The notes beneath the pieces are model-generated. The model was not told the origin of the DNA and searched no databases. It worked only from the letters and a program-made list of their open reading frames with translations. Below, piece after piece: positions 5,965 to 14,662 of a stretch of DNA of 39,208 nt; the stretch's first letter is position 1; the number at the start of each line of letters is the position of its first letter. The stretch lies in NCBI GenBank assembly GCA_020344015.1, contig CP070812.1, positions 2,334,617 through 2,373,824 on the forward strand, read 5' to 3'. The translations under genes and the position numbers were made by a program. The DNA comes from Gemmatimonadota bacterium (GTDB lineage Bacteria; Gemmatimonadota; Gemmatimonadetes; Palauibacterales; KS3-K002).

Positions 5965-8577
5965 CTACGGCAATCGGAGCAGTAAGATCTGCGGTTGCAG
6001 CGTCGCCATGTCCAGAGGGATGCCCGATTGGTTCGTGAGTCGCATCGATAGGGCCGGCGCGTCGCCGGTCGAGTTCAGCAGGAAGTATCGGGCCGAGCCC
6101 GATACAACGCTGAAGTTCGTGGTGCCCGCTGTGAACTCGAGCGGCGTGGGCACCAGCGGATAAGCACCGAACGTGGGATCGCCCGCATAGATGCTCCGTA
6201 GATTCCACGAGGGAATTGTGAACCGGCTGTCCACACCGGCGACGAAATCGTCGGCGAACAGCGCGGCTAACCACTGGGGGAGAAGGACTTCGAAATTCTT
6301 CCCGACCGCGCTCTCGAGATTGTTTACGCCTGTGCGGTCGGTGATCACCAGCGACCGGGTTATGGAAATCGCGTCTGCCTCCTGGTCGAGTATCCAGCGG
6401 AGGAAGCTCCAGATCGCGCCCCGGGTTTCGAGATCCGCGTCTGCGTCGATCGGCGACTGGTTTGCGAGCGTGTTCGCGTCCTGAAGGTAGCTGGCCAGCC
6501 GGCCGAAGTTGGCGCGGTAGAACGCCTGGTAGGCCGCGGGATCGGCGTTCGCCTCGGCGAACGTGAGGTTCGATCGCGGGCTGAGACCGGTGACCGCGTG
6601 GCCCACGACCTCCTCGGCGATGTGCGAGAGCCCCTCGTTCAACCAGATATCCTCGGGTGGGCCCTCGGTGACGAAGATGCGCTGCGCGGCGTTGATGAGA
6701 TGCTGGAACTCGTGCGCCACGGTGCCGCGTGTAACCTGGCGGACGGCTGCCGTGCTCCGCGGGTCCGAGAATCGGCCCGTTGGATCGGGTACTAACAGGT
6801 AGAACAACTCGCCGCCGTTCGAGGCCGAGCAGGAAACTGTCGGAAACAGGTCGCCCGCGAAGAAGAAACCGACGACCACGCTCGGCGAGCCGGGTGGAGT
6901 GATCTTGTTCACCTCGGGGGTGTAGACGAGAAACACCTTCCCGTTGGAGTCGATGTCCGAAGGTCCGCCGAAATACACGGTATCGGTCGGGTAAATATCG
7001 CTATCGAACTCGGCAACGATCTGCTCGTAGTCGGTCGTAGTAAACCCGTCGGCGGGCGCGTCCACATCTTCCACCGCGATCCCGCGAGTCCCCACGGCTT
7101 TGACGACCGCGCGGATCGAGTTGAACGTGTTGCAGAGGTCCTGGGAGGTGCCATCGATGACGTTCAGGCTGATCGTGTCGCCTACCTGTTCCACCGCAGC
7201 CGGCGCGGCGCGGACCTGCCGCATGGCGACGCTCGCGAACGCGGCGCGTGCCCGGGCGGCCTCACGGCGATGGAGCGCGCTCTCAAAACTTCGCAGCCGC
7301 GAATCGAATCGCGCCGGCCCCTCGAGGACGGCCAGGTCCGGCCGCGCCGGCGGCATCGATGCGGCTACGTCGGTCCCCGTTGTCGCGAAGCTGGAGCGCG
7401 TGCCCTGCCGGCGAGTGAAACGCTCCGGGACAGTGATGCCGGAAGCGCTGGTGGCTACCGCCGAGACGACCAGGAAGCTCTCCGGCGTGGACCGGGCCGG
7501 GAACTGCAGGCATTCCACCGACGAGCGCTGGGTTCGGATGTCGACCTCTGCCGAGCCGAGGGCGGCGACGCTCGAGTCGCGCGGGATGGCTGCATGGAAG
7601 AAAGGCGGCCCCGCGATGCCCCCGATCGCGACGCGGAACGCGGCAGAATCTCGGGCAGGTAGGCAGGCCGTCTCCGGCACCAGTATCTCGAGCTGCGTGT
7701 TGCTGGCCGACGTCACGCTCGCGGCGACCCCATCGAAGGTCACAACGTTGTTGGCAGCGGTGGGGTCGAAGTCGAGTCCCAACAGGGTGGCCGGGAAGCC
7801 TTCCCGGACGGGGAACGGGCTGACCGAAGTGATGAGTGGCGCGTTGGTGGCCGTCAACGAGAAGACGGCGAACTGATCCGCCAGCCCCTCGACGCTGGCC
7901 GTCACCTGGTACAAGCCGGTCGAGCTGCCCAGGGTGAGGGTGTTGGCGGCCACGCCCGCCGAGTCGGTCACGGAGGCCGGCGCGCCCAGCAGAGCGCCGG
8001 GCCCGGCCGAGTCGGTGAGTTCCCAGGTGACCGTGACCCTGGCCAACGGCTCAGCGAACTGATCACGGACCAGGGATTCCAGTGGTGTCGGCAGGCTGGC
8101 GGAGCGCGGTGCCGACTGACCGCTGCCGGCGCTTACCTCGATCGTCACAGGAATCAGGGCGGTCAGCGTGAACTGCACCGGCTCGGCGGGGCCTTCGACC
8201 GTCGCGCGGATCACGATCTCGCCAGCTGTCTGTCCCAGCCCGACCTCGGTCTGGGCGAATCCACCTATGGCGGTCGTGTCGGTGACGGGGTCGACGGTTG
8301 CGCTCCCCGAGACGACCTCGAACAGGACCGCAACGCCTGCAATGCTCTCGCCGCTGGCGTTGGCGACTCGCACGCGCAACGCGGAGGGCAGCACGGTTCC
8401 CACCAGACCCCTCTGCCCGTCGCCGCCCGTCTTGAATATGGAGGCGGGTATATTGTCCGGGGGCTCCGGGCTCGTACTCTCTCCGCAACGCGTCAGGAGG
8501 AACAGCGCGGCAGTCGCGAGAACCGTTTTCCACCCGGCGCTCACCGCTCGACGAGTCCGTGTGCTCGGTCTATTCAT
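5965..8577 (-). CDS. Lipoprotein metallopeptidase (M30-like) with Ig-like and IPT domains
   Basis: The start at 8577 (870 residues) is preferred over an in-frame 8655 start because it is followed at once by a lipoprotein signal ending LLTRC (Cys31). Domains in order: one or two invasin-type Ig-like domains (about 50-240), an IPT/TIG domain (ITSVSPFPVREGFPATLLG, about 245-320), a linker, and a C-terminal peptidase region. The last has HEFQH (622-626) and WLNEGLSHIAEE with Glu648, the HEXXH-plus-Glu arrangement of gluzincins; the flanking DTVYFGGPSDIDSNGKVFLV and SVVVGFFFAGDLFP resemble hyicolysin-type M30 enzymes. It is probably tethered to the outer membrane and faces outward. Peptidase activity is inferred from motifs. 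Confidence 0.82.
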   Translation of the reverse strand: MNRPSTRTRRAVSAGWKTVLATAALFLLTRCGESTSPEPPDNIPASIFKTGGDGQRGLVGTVLPSALRVRVANASGESIAGVAVLFEVVSGSATVDPVTDTTAIGGFAQTEVGLGQTAGEIVIRATVEGPAEPVQFTLTALIPVTIEVSAGSGQSAPRSASLPTPLESLVRDQFAEPLARVTVTWELTDSAGPGALLGAPASVTDSAGVAANTLTLGSSTGLYQVTASVEGLADQFAVFSLTATNAPLITSVSPFPVREGFPATLLGLDFDPTAANNVVTFDGVAASVTSASNTQLEILVPETACLPARDSAAFRVAIGGIAGPPFFHAAIPRDSSVAALGSAEVDIRTQRSSVECLQFPARSTPESFLVVSAVATSASGITVPERFTRRQGTRSSFATTGTDVAASMPPARPDLAVLEGPARFDSRLRSFESALHRREAARARAAFASVAMRQVRAAPAAVEQVGDTISLNVIDGTSQDLCNTFNSIRAVVKAVGTRGIAVEDVDAPADGFTTTDYEQIVAEFDSDIYPTDTVYFGGPSDIDSNGKVFLVYTPEVNKITPPGSPSVVVGFFFAGDLFPTVSCSASNGGELFYLLVPDPTGRFSDPRSTAAVRQVTRGTVAHEFQHLINAAQRIFVTEGPPEDIWLNEGLSHIAEEVVGHAVTGLSPRSNLTFAEANADPAAYQAFYRANFGRLASYLQDANTLANQSPIDADADLETRGAIWSFLRWILDQEADAISITRSLVITDRTGVNNLESAVGKNFEVLLPQWLAALFADDFVAGVDSRFTIPSWNLRSIYAGDPTFGAYPLVPTPLEFTAGTTNFSVVSGSARYFLLNSTGDAPALSMRLTNQSGIPLDMATLQPQILLLRLP

Positions 8578-8826
8578 TCTCAGGGAACTACCGACACAAC
8601 TAAAAAATGTTCCAGACGCGATTCCCGCTTGCAGGGCTCGCCGTTCGCCAACCACGAATCGTGTCGATTGCGTGTGGGGCGGGGCGAGCTACGCTACCTT
8701 CACTGAACGGGCGGAACTGTGAGGAGTCGAGGGTCGGACAGGGCAGTGGATGCCAGGTTTTGTGCCATATGTTCTACTCTTGACCCTACTGCTGGATTGC
8801 GGCGACGGGTGGTTCCAGGCCACCCA

Positions 8827-9213
8827 CTAGTGTGTCCAGACTATGATTGCTCCGCAGCGGTCATTCAAACCGGCGAACATGCCGGGAACCTCGATGGCGC
8901 TCTTGTAGACCTCGACCCCCGCGACGTCCAGAGGGTGTACGAAATTATCGATGCTGATGTCCCTCGGGAGCCGCATGCCGGCGATATAGACGGTCGGCGA
9001 GCAGTTGCGGATCTCAATAACATACCCACTGAATCGCCGGGGATAGACACGCACTCCGGGGAGCTCTCCGATGATTTGGCTAATCCAGAAGGGGCGCCGC
9101 CTCTCGATGTCCTCCCGAGTGATGAAGCCCCCCCCAGCCCATGTCCATCCGCTCGTAGAAGCCGCGCATCTTCGGCGGTCAACGAGCGCTACGACCCAGC
9201 ACGGTCCCGCCAA
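8827..9213 (-). pseudogene. Frameshifted remnant of a TonB-plug / regulatory-domain protein
   Basis: The C-terminal 100 residues are a good match to the plug-type domain found in small Gemmatimonadota proteins with a CarboxypepD-regulatory plus plug layout: FITREDIERRRP, IGELPGVRV, CSPTVYIAGMRLP, VAGVEVYKSAIEVP, CGAIIVW. Upstream of FITRED the expected sequence FYERMDMGWGG appears only in another frame; an 8-base C run on the plus strand (9128-9135) has one base too many. In that other frame a stop occurs just upstream, and the signal peptide and regulatory domain are absent. It is therefore a decayed tail fragment. It lies directly downstream of the beta-barrel gene on the same strand. A sequencing error in the homopolymer could explain the shift but not the missing N-terminus. 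Confidence 0.7.
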
Positions 9214-9318
9214 CTCCTATCGCTGCCGTTGCTTGGCCGAGCGGGTGAGGGCATGATCTCGGCTACCTGGGGGGCCGACCTCCAGTGGCGACATGGAAGT
9301 CGAGGATGGGGCTGGTAG

Positions 9319-9975
9319 CTAACTCGAGCCGCGGCCAAACACGTAACCGAATCCGATGGTTAGCTGTGGGCCGCTGTAGTTGTCGCTACCGCCGATCGGT
9401 TGCTGGAAATCTGTCATGAGCGCGAACACGACGCCGACCGACGTTACGAAGTGGCGGCCCAGCAGAAAATCGACACCCGCTCCCAGTTCACCACCGATGG
9501 CTGACTCCGTTTTGGCCTCCACCGTCACGACTGCGCCGACTTCAGACGCGACCTGACTGCCGATGAACGGTCCCACACCGGCTGCCAGGAACGGCCTCAC
9601 CGATGAGCCGTACGTCGACCTGGGGAAGTAATACCTCATGCCCAGAAGTAGCTGTGTGATCACCGCCGTCTCGGTGGACACCCCCGAACCATCGATCTCG
9701 GTATCGACACTGGCCGCCATGGCCCCAACGCTGACCCTCAGACCGAACCCCTCGCTCAGCCAGTGTCCGTAGGCCAGGCCTCCGAGGAAACCCGAGCCGC
9801 CGACAGATGTCGAAACGCCGCCCGCGCCGACATCGGTCCGGACGTTGTTCACCTGATTCCACAGTCCAAGGCGCAACTCGATCTGATGGCGTTTCTCCAG
9901 GGACTGAGCAGTCGCCGAAACGGCGGCTGCGACAAACAGAACGGCAAACGCCAGCGTTGTCTTCGCGGTATTCAC
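9319..9975 (-). CDS. Outer-membrane beta-barrel protein
   Basis: The 218-residue product starts at GTG 9975 with AGGAG about 10 nt upstream. A Sec signal (TLAFAVLFVAAAVSATAQS) is followed by alternating amphipathic strands rich in Gly and aromatics (IELRLGLWNQVNNV, GGLAYGHWLSEGFGLRVSVG, LLGMRYYFP, VRPFLAAGVGPFIGS, GGELGAGVDFLLGRHF) and a final strand ending GFGYVFG. This is the OmpA/OmpW-type 8-strand barrel layout, at the usual length of about 200. The C-terminal residue is not the classical aromatic. Function is not deducible. Confidence 0.75.
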   Translation of the reverse strand: MNTAKTTLAFAVLFVAAAVSATAQSLEKRHQIELRLGLWNQVNNVRTDVGAGGVSTSVGGSGFLGGLAYGHWLSEGFGLRVSVGAMAASVDTEIDGSGVSTETAVITQLLLGMRYYFPRSTYGSSVRPFLAAGVGPFIGSQVASEVGAVVTVEAKTESAIGGELGAGVDFLLGRHFVTSVGVVFALMTDFQQPIGGSDNYSGPQLTIGFGYVFGRGSS

Positions 9976-10329
9976 CTGCAGGCTCCTGTGGCGGTTTCAT
10001 CCGTGGTTGGGCGACGACGCACAGGTGTCCTTACGCGAGCAGCCGAGGAAAGTTTCATGCGATGTGATCTCTGACGCTTCGTTTATTGAAGCACTCGGTT
10101 GTGGTCAGTATGCGACGACCTGCGACATCATTTTCCTGCATATGGCGCAAGGGATGTCACTGGGACGACGACGTGCGCTGAAACAAATCCTGCCCCGAAG
10201 TGTAGCGCATCCAGCCCCGCCATCTACTACCCCATCTAACCCCCGCCCTAAGTCGCCTTCCTGCTGTCTGTCGTGCCGCTACCGTGCGTGGACGATGGGC
10301 TGGTCAGGCACAACAGGAGACGTACTCCC
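9976..10329. promoter_or_regulatory. Divergent intergenic region
   Basis: 354 nt separate the barrel gene (leftward) from the RCC1 lipoprotein gene (rightward), so promoters for both should lie here. No gene, clear sigma-type boxes or strong hairpin were seen. Confidence 0.4.
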
Positions 10330-12396
10330 ATGATGCCTCGATTTTCTCTCCGGTCTCGGCCTTCGTTCCTCCTAGACGCTGCCGCTTGTACGCTCGCGCT
10401 GGTACTTGCCGCCTGCGGTGGTGACGGTCCCACGGAGTCCATCCCGAAACCGATCGCCTCCATCGAGGTCACCCCGGGTACCGACACGCTGACAGCGCTG
10501 GGCGGCACAGTGGAGTTCCAGGCGGTCGCGAAAGACGCTGACGGGAATACGATCTCAGGCGTCACCTTTCTCTGGTCGAGCTCCGACGAGGGAGTGGCGA
10601 CCGTGGACCAGCAGGGGATGGCCGAGGCGGTGGCCAACGGCGAGGCGGAGATCCGGGCCTCGGCCGAACAGGTGACGGGTGTGGCGCAGCTGACGGTGGA
10701 CCAGGCCACCGACCACCTCGCCTTCCGTACCGAGCCGACGAGTACGACGGCGGGAGAGACGATCAACCCGGTGGTTGAGGTGGAGGTGGTGGACGCCGGT
10801 GGCAGTGCTGTGGAGGACGCGGCGATCGCGGTGACGCTGTCGATCGGTACGAATCCGGCTGGAGGGACGCTTGCCGGTACGACGACGGCTACTGCGGTGC
10901 AAGGTGTCGCCTCGTTCGACGACTTGTCGATAGAGAAGGCCGCGGGCGGCTATACGCTGACGGCGAGCGGCGGCGGCTTGGCGAGCGACCCGAGTGCTGC
11001 CTTCGAGATCCTCCCTGCGGCGGCCACTAAGCTCGGATTCCTCACACAGCCCACCGCCGCCGAGGGGCAGGAGCCGATCAATCCGGCGGTGGAGGTCGAG
11101 GTCCAGGACGAGTTCGGCAACCGGGTGACGGGGTCGTCGGCCTCGGTGACCGTGGCGTTGGACACCGACCCTACGGGCGGCAGCGCCACGTTATCGGGGA
11201 CGAAGACGGTAAACGCCGACAGCGGACTGGCCAGCTTCGGCGACATATCGCTGGACCTGCCGGCCGACGGCTACACGCTTCGGGCAACATCGGTGGGGCT
11301 AACGGCCTCCACCAGTGAGGCCTTCGCCGTGAGTCTGACCTTCGCCACGACCACCGTCGGCTACTTCCATAGTTGTGGAGTCACGGTTGCGGGCCACGCC
11401 TACTGCTGGGGCGCGAACGGCAACGGTCAGCTGGGCGACGGTACGAAGACCCAGCGGCACAGCCCGGTCCCGGTGTCCGGCGGCCTCGCCTTCGCTACGG
11501 TCTCGCTCGGCACCTACCACAGCTGCGCACTGACTACCGGCGGCGCCGCTTACTGCTGGGGCAATAACGGCAACGGTCAGCTGGGCGACGGAACGACGAC
11601 CGAGCGGCTCACGCCGACGGCCGTGTCCAGCGGCCCGACCTTCGCCACGCTCTCACTCGGCGGCGGCCATAGCTGTGGGATGACCGCTGGCGGCACCGCC
11701 TACTGCTGGGGCTACAACCCCTACGGTCAGCTGGGCGACGGCACGACGATCGATCGGCACACCCCGGCGGCCGTGTTCGGCGGCCCGACCTTCACTACGG
11801 TCAATGCCGGCCTCTTCCACACCTGCGGCGTAACGACCGGTGACATCGCCTACTGCTGGGGATATAACAACTTTGGTCAACTGGGCGACGGCACGACGAC
11901 CGACCGAAACACGCCGGGTGTCGTGGTGGGCGGCCCGCCCTTCGCCACGGTGAGCGCCGGGACCTTTCACAGCTGCGCGGTGACCACCAACGGCGCTGCC
12001 TTTTGCTGGGGACGTAATAACGTCGGTCAGCTGGGCGACGGCACCACGATTCAACGGCTGACTCCGGCCGCCGTGTCCGGTGGGCTGGCCTTCGCCGCGG
12101 TCAGCGCCGGCTCGAGCCACACCTGCGGCACGACGACCGGCGACGCCCCCTACTGCTGGGGGTCTAACTCCAATGGCCAGCTGGGCGACGGCACGACGAC
12201 CCAGCGGCACACTCCGGTGGCCGTGCTTGGCGCCGAGGGCTTCGCCAGCCTCAGCGCCGGCAGCCCCCAAGGCAGCGCCCATACCTGCGGGGTGACGGTC
12301 GGCGAAACCGCCTACTGCTGGGGACTCAACGTCCAGGGTCAACTCGGTGACGGAACGACGACTCAGCGTGTGACACCTGTCCTGGTGGTCCAGTAG
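10330..12396 (+). CDS. Lipoprotein with Ig-like domains and seven RCC1-type repeats
   Basis: The product has 688 residues from the ATG at 10330 (AGGAG about 10 nt upstream; an immediately following second ATG is possible). A lipoprotein signal ends LAAC (Cys29). The domain order is a Big_2-like Ig domain (about 40-125, IASIEVTPGTDTLTALGGTV), two further Ig-like modules opening HLAFRTEPTST and KLGFLTQPTAA (about 132-335), then seven RCC1-type repeats (about 338-688), each with HxC, YCWG and GQLGDGT. Seven repeats would close a seven-bladed propeller. The propeller is secreted here, unlike eukaryotic RCC1, and likely binds a partner on the cell surface. Each repeat carries two Cys, suggesting one disulfide per blade. 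Confidence 0.88.
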   Translation: MMPRFSLRSRPSFLLDAAACTLALVLAACGGDGPTESIPKPIASIEVTPGTDTLTALGGTVEFQAVAKDADGNTISGVTFLWSSSDEGVATVDQQGMAEAVANGEAEIRASAEQVTGVAQLTVDQATDHLAFRTEPTSTTAGETINPVVEVEVVDAGGSAVEDAAIAVTLSIGTNPAGGTLAGTTTATAVQGVASFDDLSIEKAAGGYTLTASGGGLASDPSAAFEILPAAATKLGFLTQPTAAEGQEPINPAVEVEVQDEFGNRVTGSSASVTVALDTDPTGGSATLSGTKTVNADSGLASFGDISLDLPADGYTLRATSVGLTASTSEAFAVSLTFATTTVGYFHSCGVTVAGHAYCWGANGNGQLGDGTKTQRHSPVPVSGGLAFATVSLGTYHSCALTTGGAAYCWGNNGNGQLGDGTTTERLTPTAVSSGPTFATLSLGGGHSCGMTAGGTAYCWGYNPYGQLGDGTTIDRHTPAAVFGGPTFTTVNAGLFHTCGVTTGDIAYCWGYNNFGQLGDGTTTDRNTPGVVVGGPPFATVSAGTFHSCAVTTNGAAFCWGRNNVGQLGDGTTIQRLTPAAVSGGLAFAAVSAGSSHTCGTTTGDAPYCWGSNSNGQLGDGTTTQRHTPVAVLGAEGFASLSAGSPQGSAHTCGVTVGETAYCWGLNVQGQLGDGTTTQRVTPVLVVQ
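11341..12390 (+). repeat. Seven in-frame RCC1-type repeats, 150-nt period
   Basis: The codons for (Y/F)CWG begin at 11401, 11551, 11701, 11851, 12001, 12151 and 12313. The first six intervals are therefore exactly 150 nt, except the last, which is 162 because four codons (PQGS region) are inserted. The GQLGDGT block is nearly invariant and the turn residues vary between copies. Confidence 0.9.
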
Positions 12397-12407
12397 TCAG
12401 AACGAGG

Positions 12408-12446
12408 CGATAGCTCAGTCGGTCGGAGCAGCCGACTGAGCTATCG
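12408..12446 (+). terminator. Perfect 15-bp hairpin after the RCC1 gene
   Basis: CGATAGCTCAGTCGG and CCGACTGAGCTATCG enclose a 9-nt loop, 11 nt after the stop codon. Only a short GGTTT follows, so it is a weak rho-independent terminator or an mRNA-stabilising stem. The left arm resembles a tRNA D-arm (AGCTCAGTCGGT), but no tRNA can be built around it. Confidence 0.5.
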
Positions 12447-12573
12447 GTTTGCAATCTAGTCGCGGTTCTGCATTTTCATCTATCATCTTCGGATGCAGCG
12501 CTCTGTGCGGTGCGTGAGTCTAGGGCCGAGTCGTCGGACTTTGGTCCCTCGGAATCTGGCAGGAGGTTTTCGT

Positions 12574-14628
12574 ATGTCCTCACGTCTATCGGTCGCGACA
12601 GTTCTCGTGTTCGGCCTGGCAGCGCTCGCCGGGCCGCTCTCCGCCCAATCGCCGGATGTCCCCGGGCCCTCCTTCAAGGACGTGTTGAGTCTATCCGATA
12701 TCGGGGGCGCCGTGATCTCTCCGGACGGGGACGCTATTGCCTACACGGTCTCCGGGGCGGACTGGGAGGAGAATCGCTACGACACGGAGATTTGGCTGGT
12801 GCGCCAGGGGGAGGAACCTTACCAGCTTACCCGCACCGAGGACGGCAGCAGTTCGAGCCCGCAGTGGTCGCCCGACGGTCGCTGGCTCGCATTCGCCGCC
12901 GACCGCGGCGACGGTCGGCAGATCTACCTGATCGACCCGCGGGGAGGGGAAGCCTGGGCGCTCACCGAGGTAGACGAAGGCGTGGGCGGCTTCGCCTGGT
13001 CACCGGACGGTACGCGCATCGCTTTCACTCGCTCGGAGGAAGATAGCGAGGCCGACGAGCAGCGCGAGGAACACTACGGCGCCTACGCGGTGGAGGACGC
13101 CGAGTATCGCATGACCCACCTCTGGATGGTCGAGCTACCGGATGAACCCGGAACGGTAGAAGCGACCCGACTGACTGAGGGGGACGAATTCACGGTGTCG
13201 GGTTTCGACTGGTCGCCCGACGGCTCGCGGATCGCCTTCGAACATCGACCCGATCCGTTGATCAACTCCTGGATGGGGGCGGACATAGCGATCCTCGATG
13301 TCGAGAGCGGTGAGATCACGTTGCTGGTCGATCGGGACGGCCCGGATGGCAACCCCACCTGGTCGCCCGACGGCCGCTGGATCGCCTATCAGTCGAGCGG
13401 GCCCGACATGGGCTCCGTCTACTACACGAACGGTCTGTTCTATAGGATCCGGGCCGAGGGCGGCGAGCCGGTCCGCATCCCCGTCGACCTCGATGAAGAT
13501 CCCTTCATCACCGCATGGACGCCGCGCGGCCTCTTTCTCGTGGGGTGGGAGCGCACGGCTCGGCGCGTCTATCGGGTAGATCCCTCCTCTGGCCGCACCG
13601 AGGTCTTCGCCGGTAGCCCCGATCGCGTCTGGTCCGTCGACTTCACGCCCGACGGCAACACGCTGGCGCTTGTCGGGCGCACGGCCACGAGTCTGGACGA
13701 GGTCTACCGCTCGTCCGCCGGCCGGTTCCGTCCCGAGCGACTCACGAACATGACGGCGCAGATCGACGGTTGGGAGGCCGGGAGAAGCGAGCTCATCTCC
13801 TGGGAAAGCAGCGACGGCACGGCCATCGAGGGCGTGCTGCACAAGCCGGACGACTTCGATCCGTCACGACAGTATCCGTTGCTGGTGATCATCCATGGTG
13901 GGCCGACCGGCATCGACTACCCCACGCCGATACTCAGCTACGTTTACCCGGTTCACCAGTGGCTGGCCAAGGGCGCGCTGGTGCTGCGGCCCAACTATCG
14001 CGGCTCGGCGGGTTACGGCGAGGAGTTCCGCTCGCTCAACGTGCGGAACCTAGGCGTGGGCGATGCGTGGGACGTGCTGTCGGGCGTCGATCGTTTGGTC
14101 GCCCAGGGTATCGTGGATACGACGCGAATGGGTGCCATGGGCTGGAGCCAGGGTGGGTACATCTCGGCCTATCTCACGACGACGACCGACCGTTTCGCGG
14201 CGATCTCGGTGGGCGCCGGGATATCGAACTGGGTCACGTACTACGTGAACACGGACATCCATCCGTTCACCCGGCAGTACCTCAAGGCCACGCCGTGGGA
14301 GGACAGCGAGGTCTACGCCAAGACGTCACCGATGACGTTCATCAACCAGGCGTCGACCCCGACTCTCATCCAGCACGGCGAGTTCGACCGGCGCGTACCG
14401 ATCCCCAACGCCTACGAACTTTACCAGGGACTCCGGGACATGGGCGTCGACAGCAAGCTCATCGTCTACAAGGGGTTCGGCCACGGCATCAGCAAGCCCA
14501 AGGAACGTCTCGCCGCGATGTGGCACAACTGGCAGTGGTTCGGGAAGTACTTGTGGGGCGAAGAAATCGAGATGCCGATCGATGTGGAGGACGAGGCCGA
14601 GGAAGAAAAAGCGGACCCAGGCGGCTGA
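12574..14628 (+). CDS. Secreted S9 family peptidase (acylaminoacyl/dipeptidyl peptidase type)
   Basis: The start at ATG 12574 (684 residues) is supported by AGGAGG 8 nt upstream and an immediate Sec signal ending PLSAQS; a longer in-frame start lacks this. Residues about 40-400 form a WD40/PD40 propeller with repeated SPDG motifs (WSPDGRWLAF, WSPDGTRIAFT, WSPDGSRIAFE, WSPDGRWIAYQ). The C-terminal alpha/beta hydrolase has HGGPTG (oxyanion region), GWSQGGY with Ser525, EFDRRVP with Asp605 and GFGHGI with His637, completing the triad. The protein ends in an acidic tail (EDEAEEEKAD). It should hydrolyse short peptides in the periplasm or outside. It is convergent with the FMN reductase gene. Confidence 0.92.
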   Translation: MSSRLSVATVLVFGLAALAGPLSAQSPDVPGPSFKDVLSLSDIGGAVISPDGDAIAYTVSGADWEENRYDTEIWLVRQGEEPYQLTRTEDGSSSSPQWSPDGRWLAFAADRGDGRQIYLIDPRGGEAWALTEVDEGVGGFAWSPDGTRIAFTRSEEDSEADEQREEHYGAYAVEDAEYRMTHLWMVELPDEPGTVEATRLTEGDEFTVSGFDWSPDGSRIAFEHRPDPLINSWMGADIAILDVESGEITLLVDRDGPDGNPTWSPDGRWIAYQSSGPDMGSVYYTNGLFYRIRAEGGEPVRIPVDLDEDPFITAWTPRGLFLVGWERTARRVYRVDPSSGRTEVFAGSPDRVWSVDFTPDGNTLALVGRTATSLDEVYRSSAGRFRPERLTNMTAQIDGWEAGRSELISWESSDGTAIEGVLHKPDDFDPSRQYPLLVIIHGGPTGIDYPTPILSYVYPVHQWLAKGALVLRPNYRGSAGYGEEFRSLNVRNLGVGDAWDVLSGVDRLVAQGIVDTTRMGAMGWSQGGYISAYLTTTTDRFAAISVGAGISNWVTYYVNTDIHPFTRQYLKATPWEDSEVYAKTSPMTFINQASTPTLIQHGEFDRRVPIPNAYELYQGLRDMGVDSKLIVYKGFGHGISKPKERLAAMWHNWQWFGKYLWGEEIEMPIDVEDEAEEEKADPGG

Positions 14629-14662
14629 GGCCTGCCCGGGCCCTGTCTCCGACGCCCCAGGT

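Noticed and set aside
8719..9318. 199-codon plus-strand frame opposite the TonB-plug remnant
   Set aside because: Composition is explained as the opposite strand of the conserved plug domain; no signal, motif or ribosome binding site supports it.
12408..12480. tRNA-Cys- or tRNA-Ala-like gene after the RCC1 gene
   Set aside because: Only the D-arm-like string fits; acceptor and T stems cannot be formed, and the 15-bp hairpin explains the local structure better.
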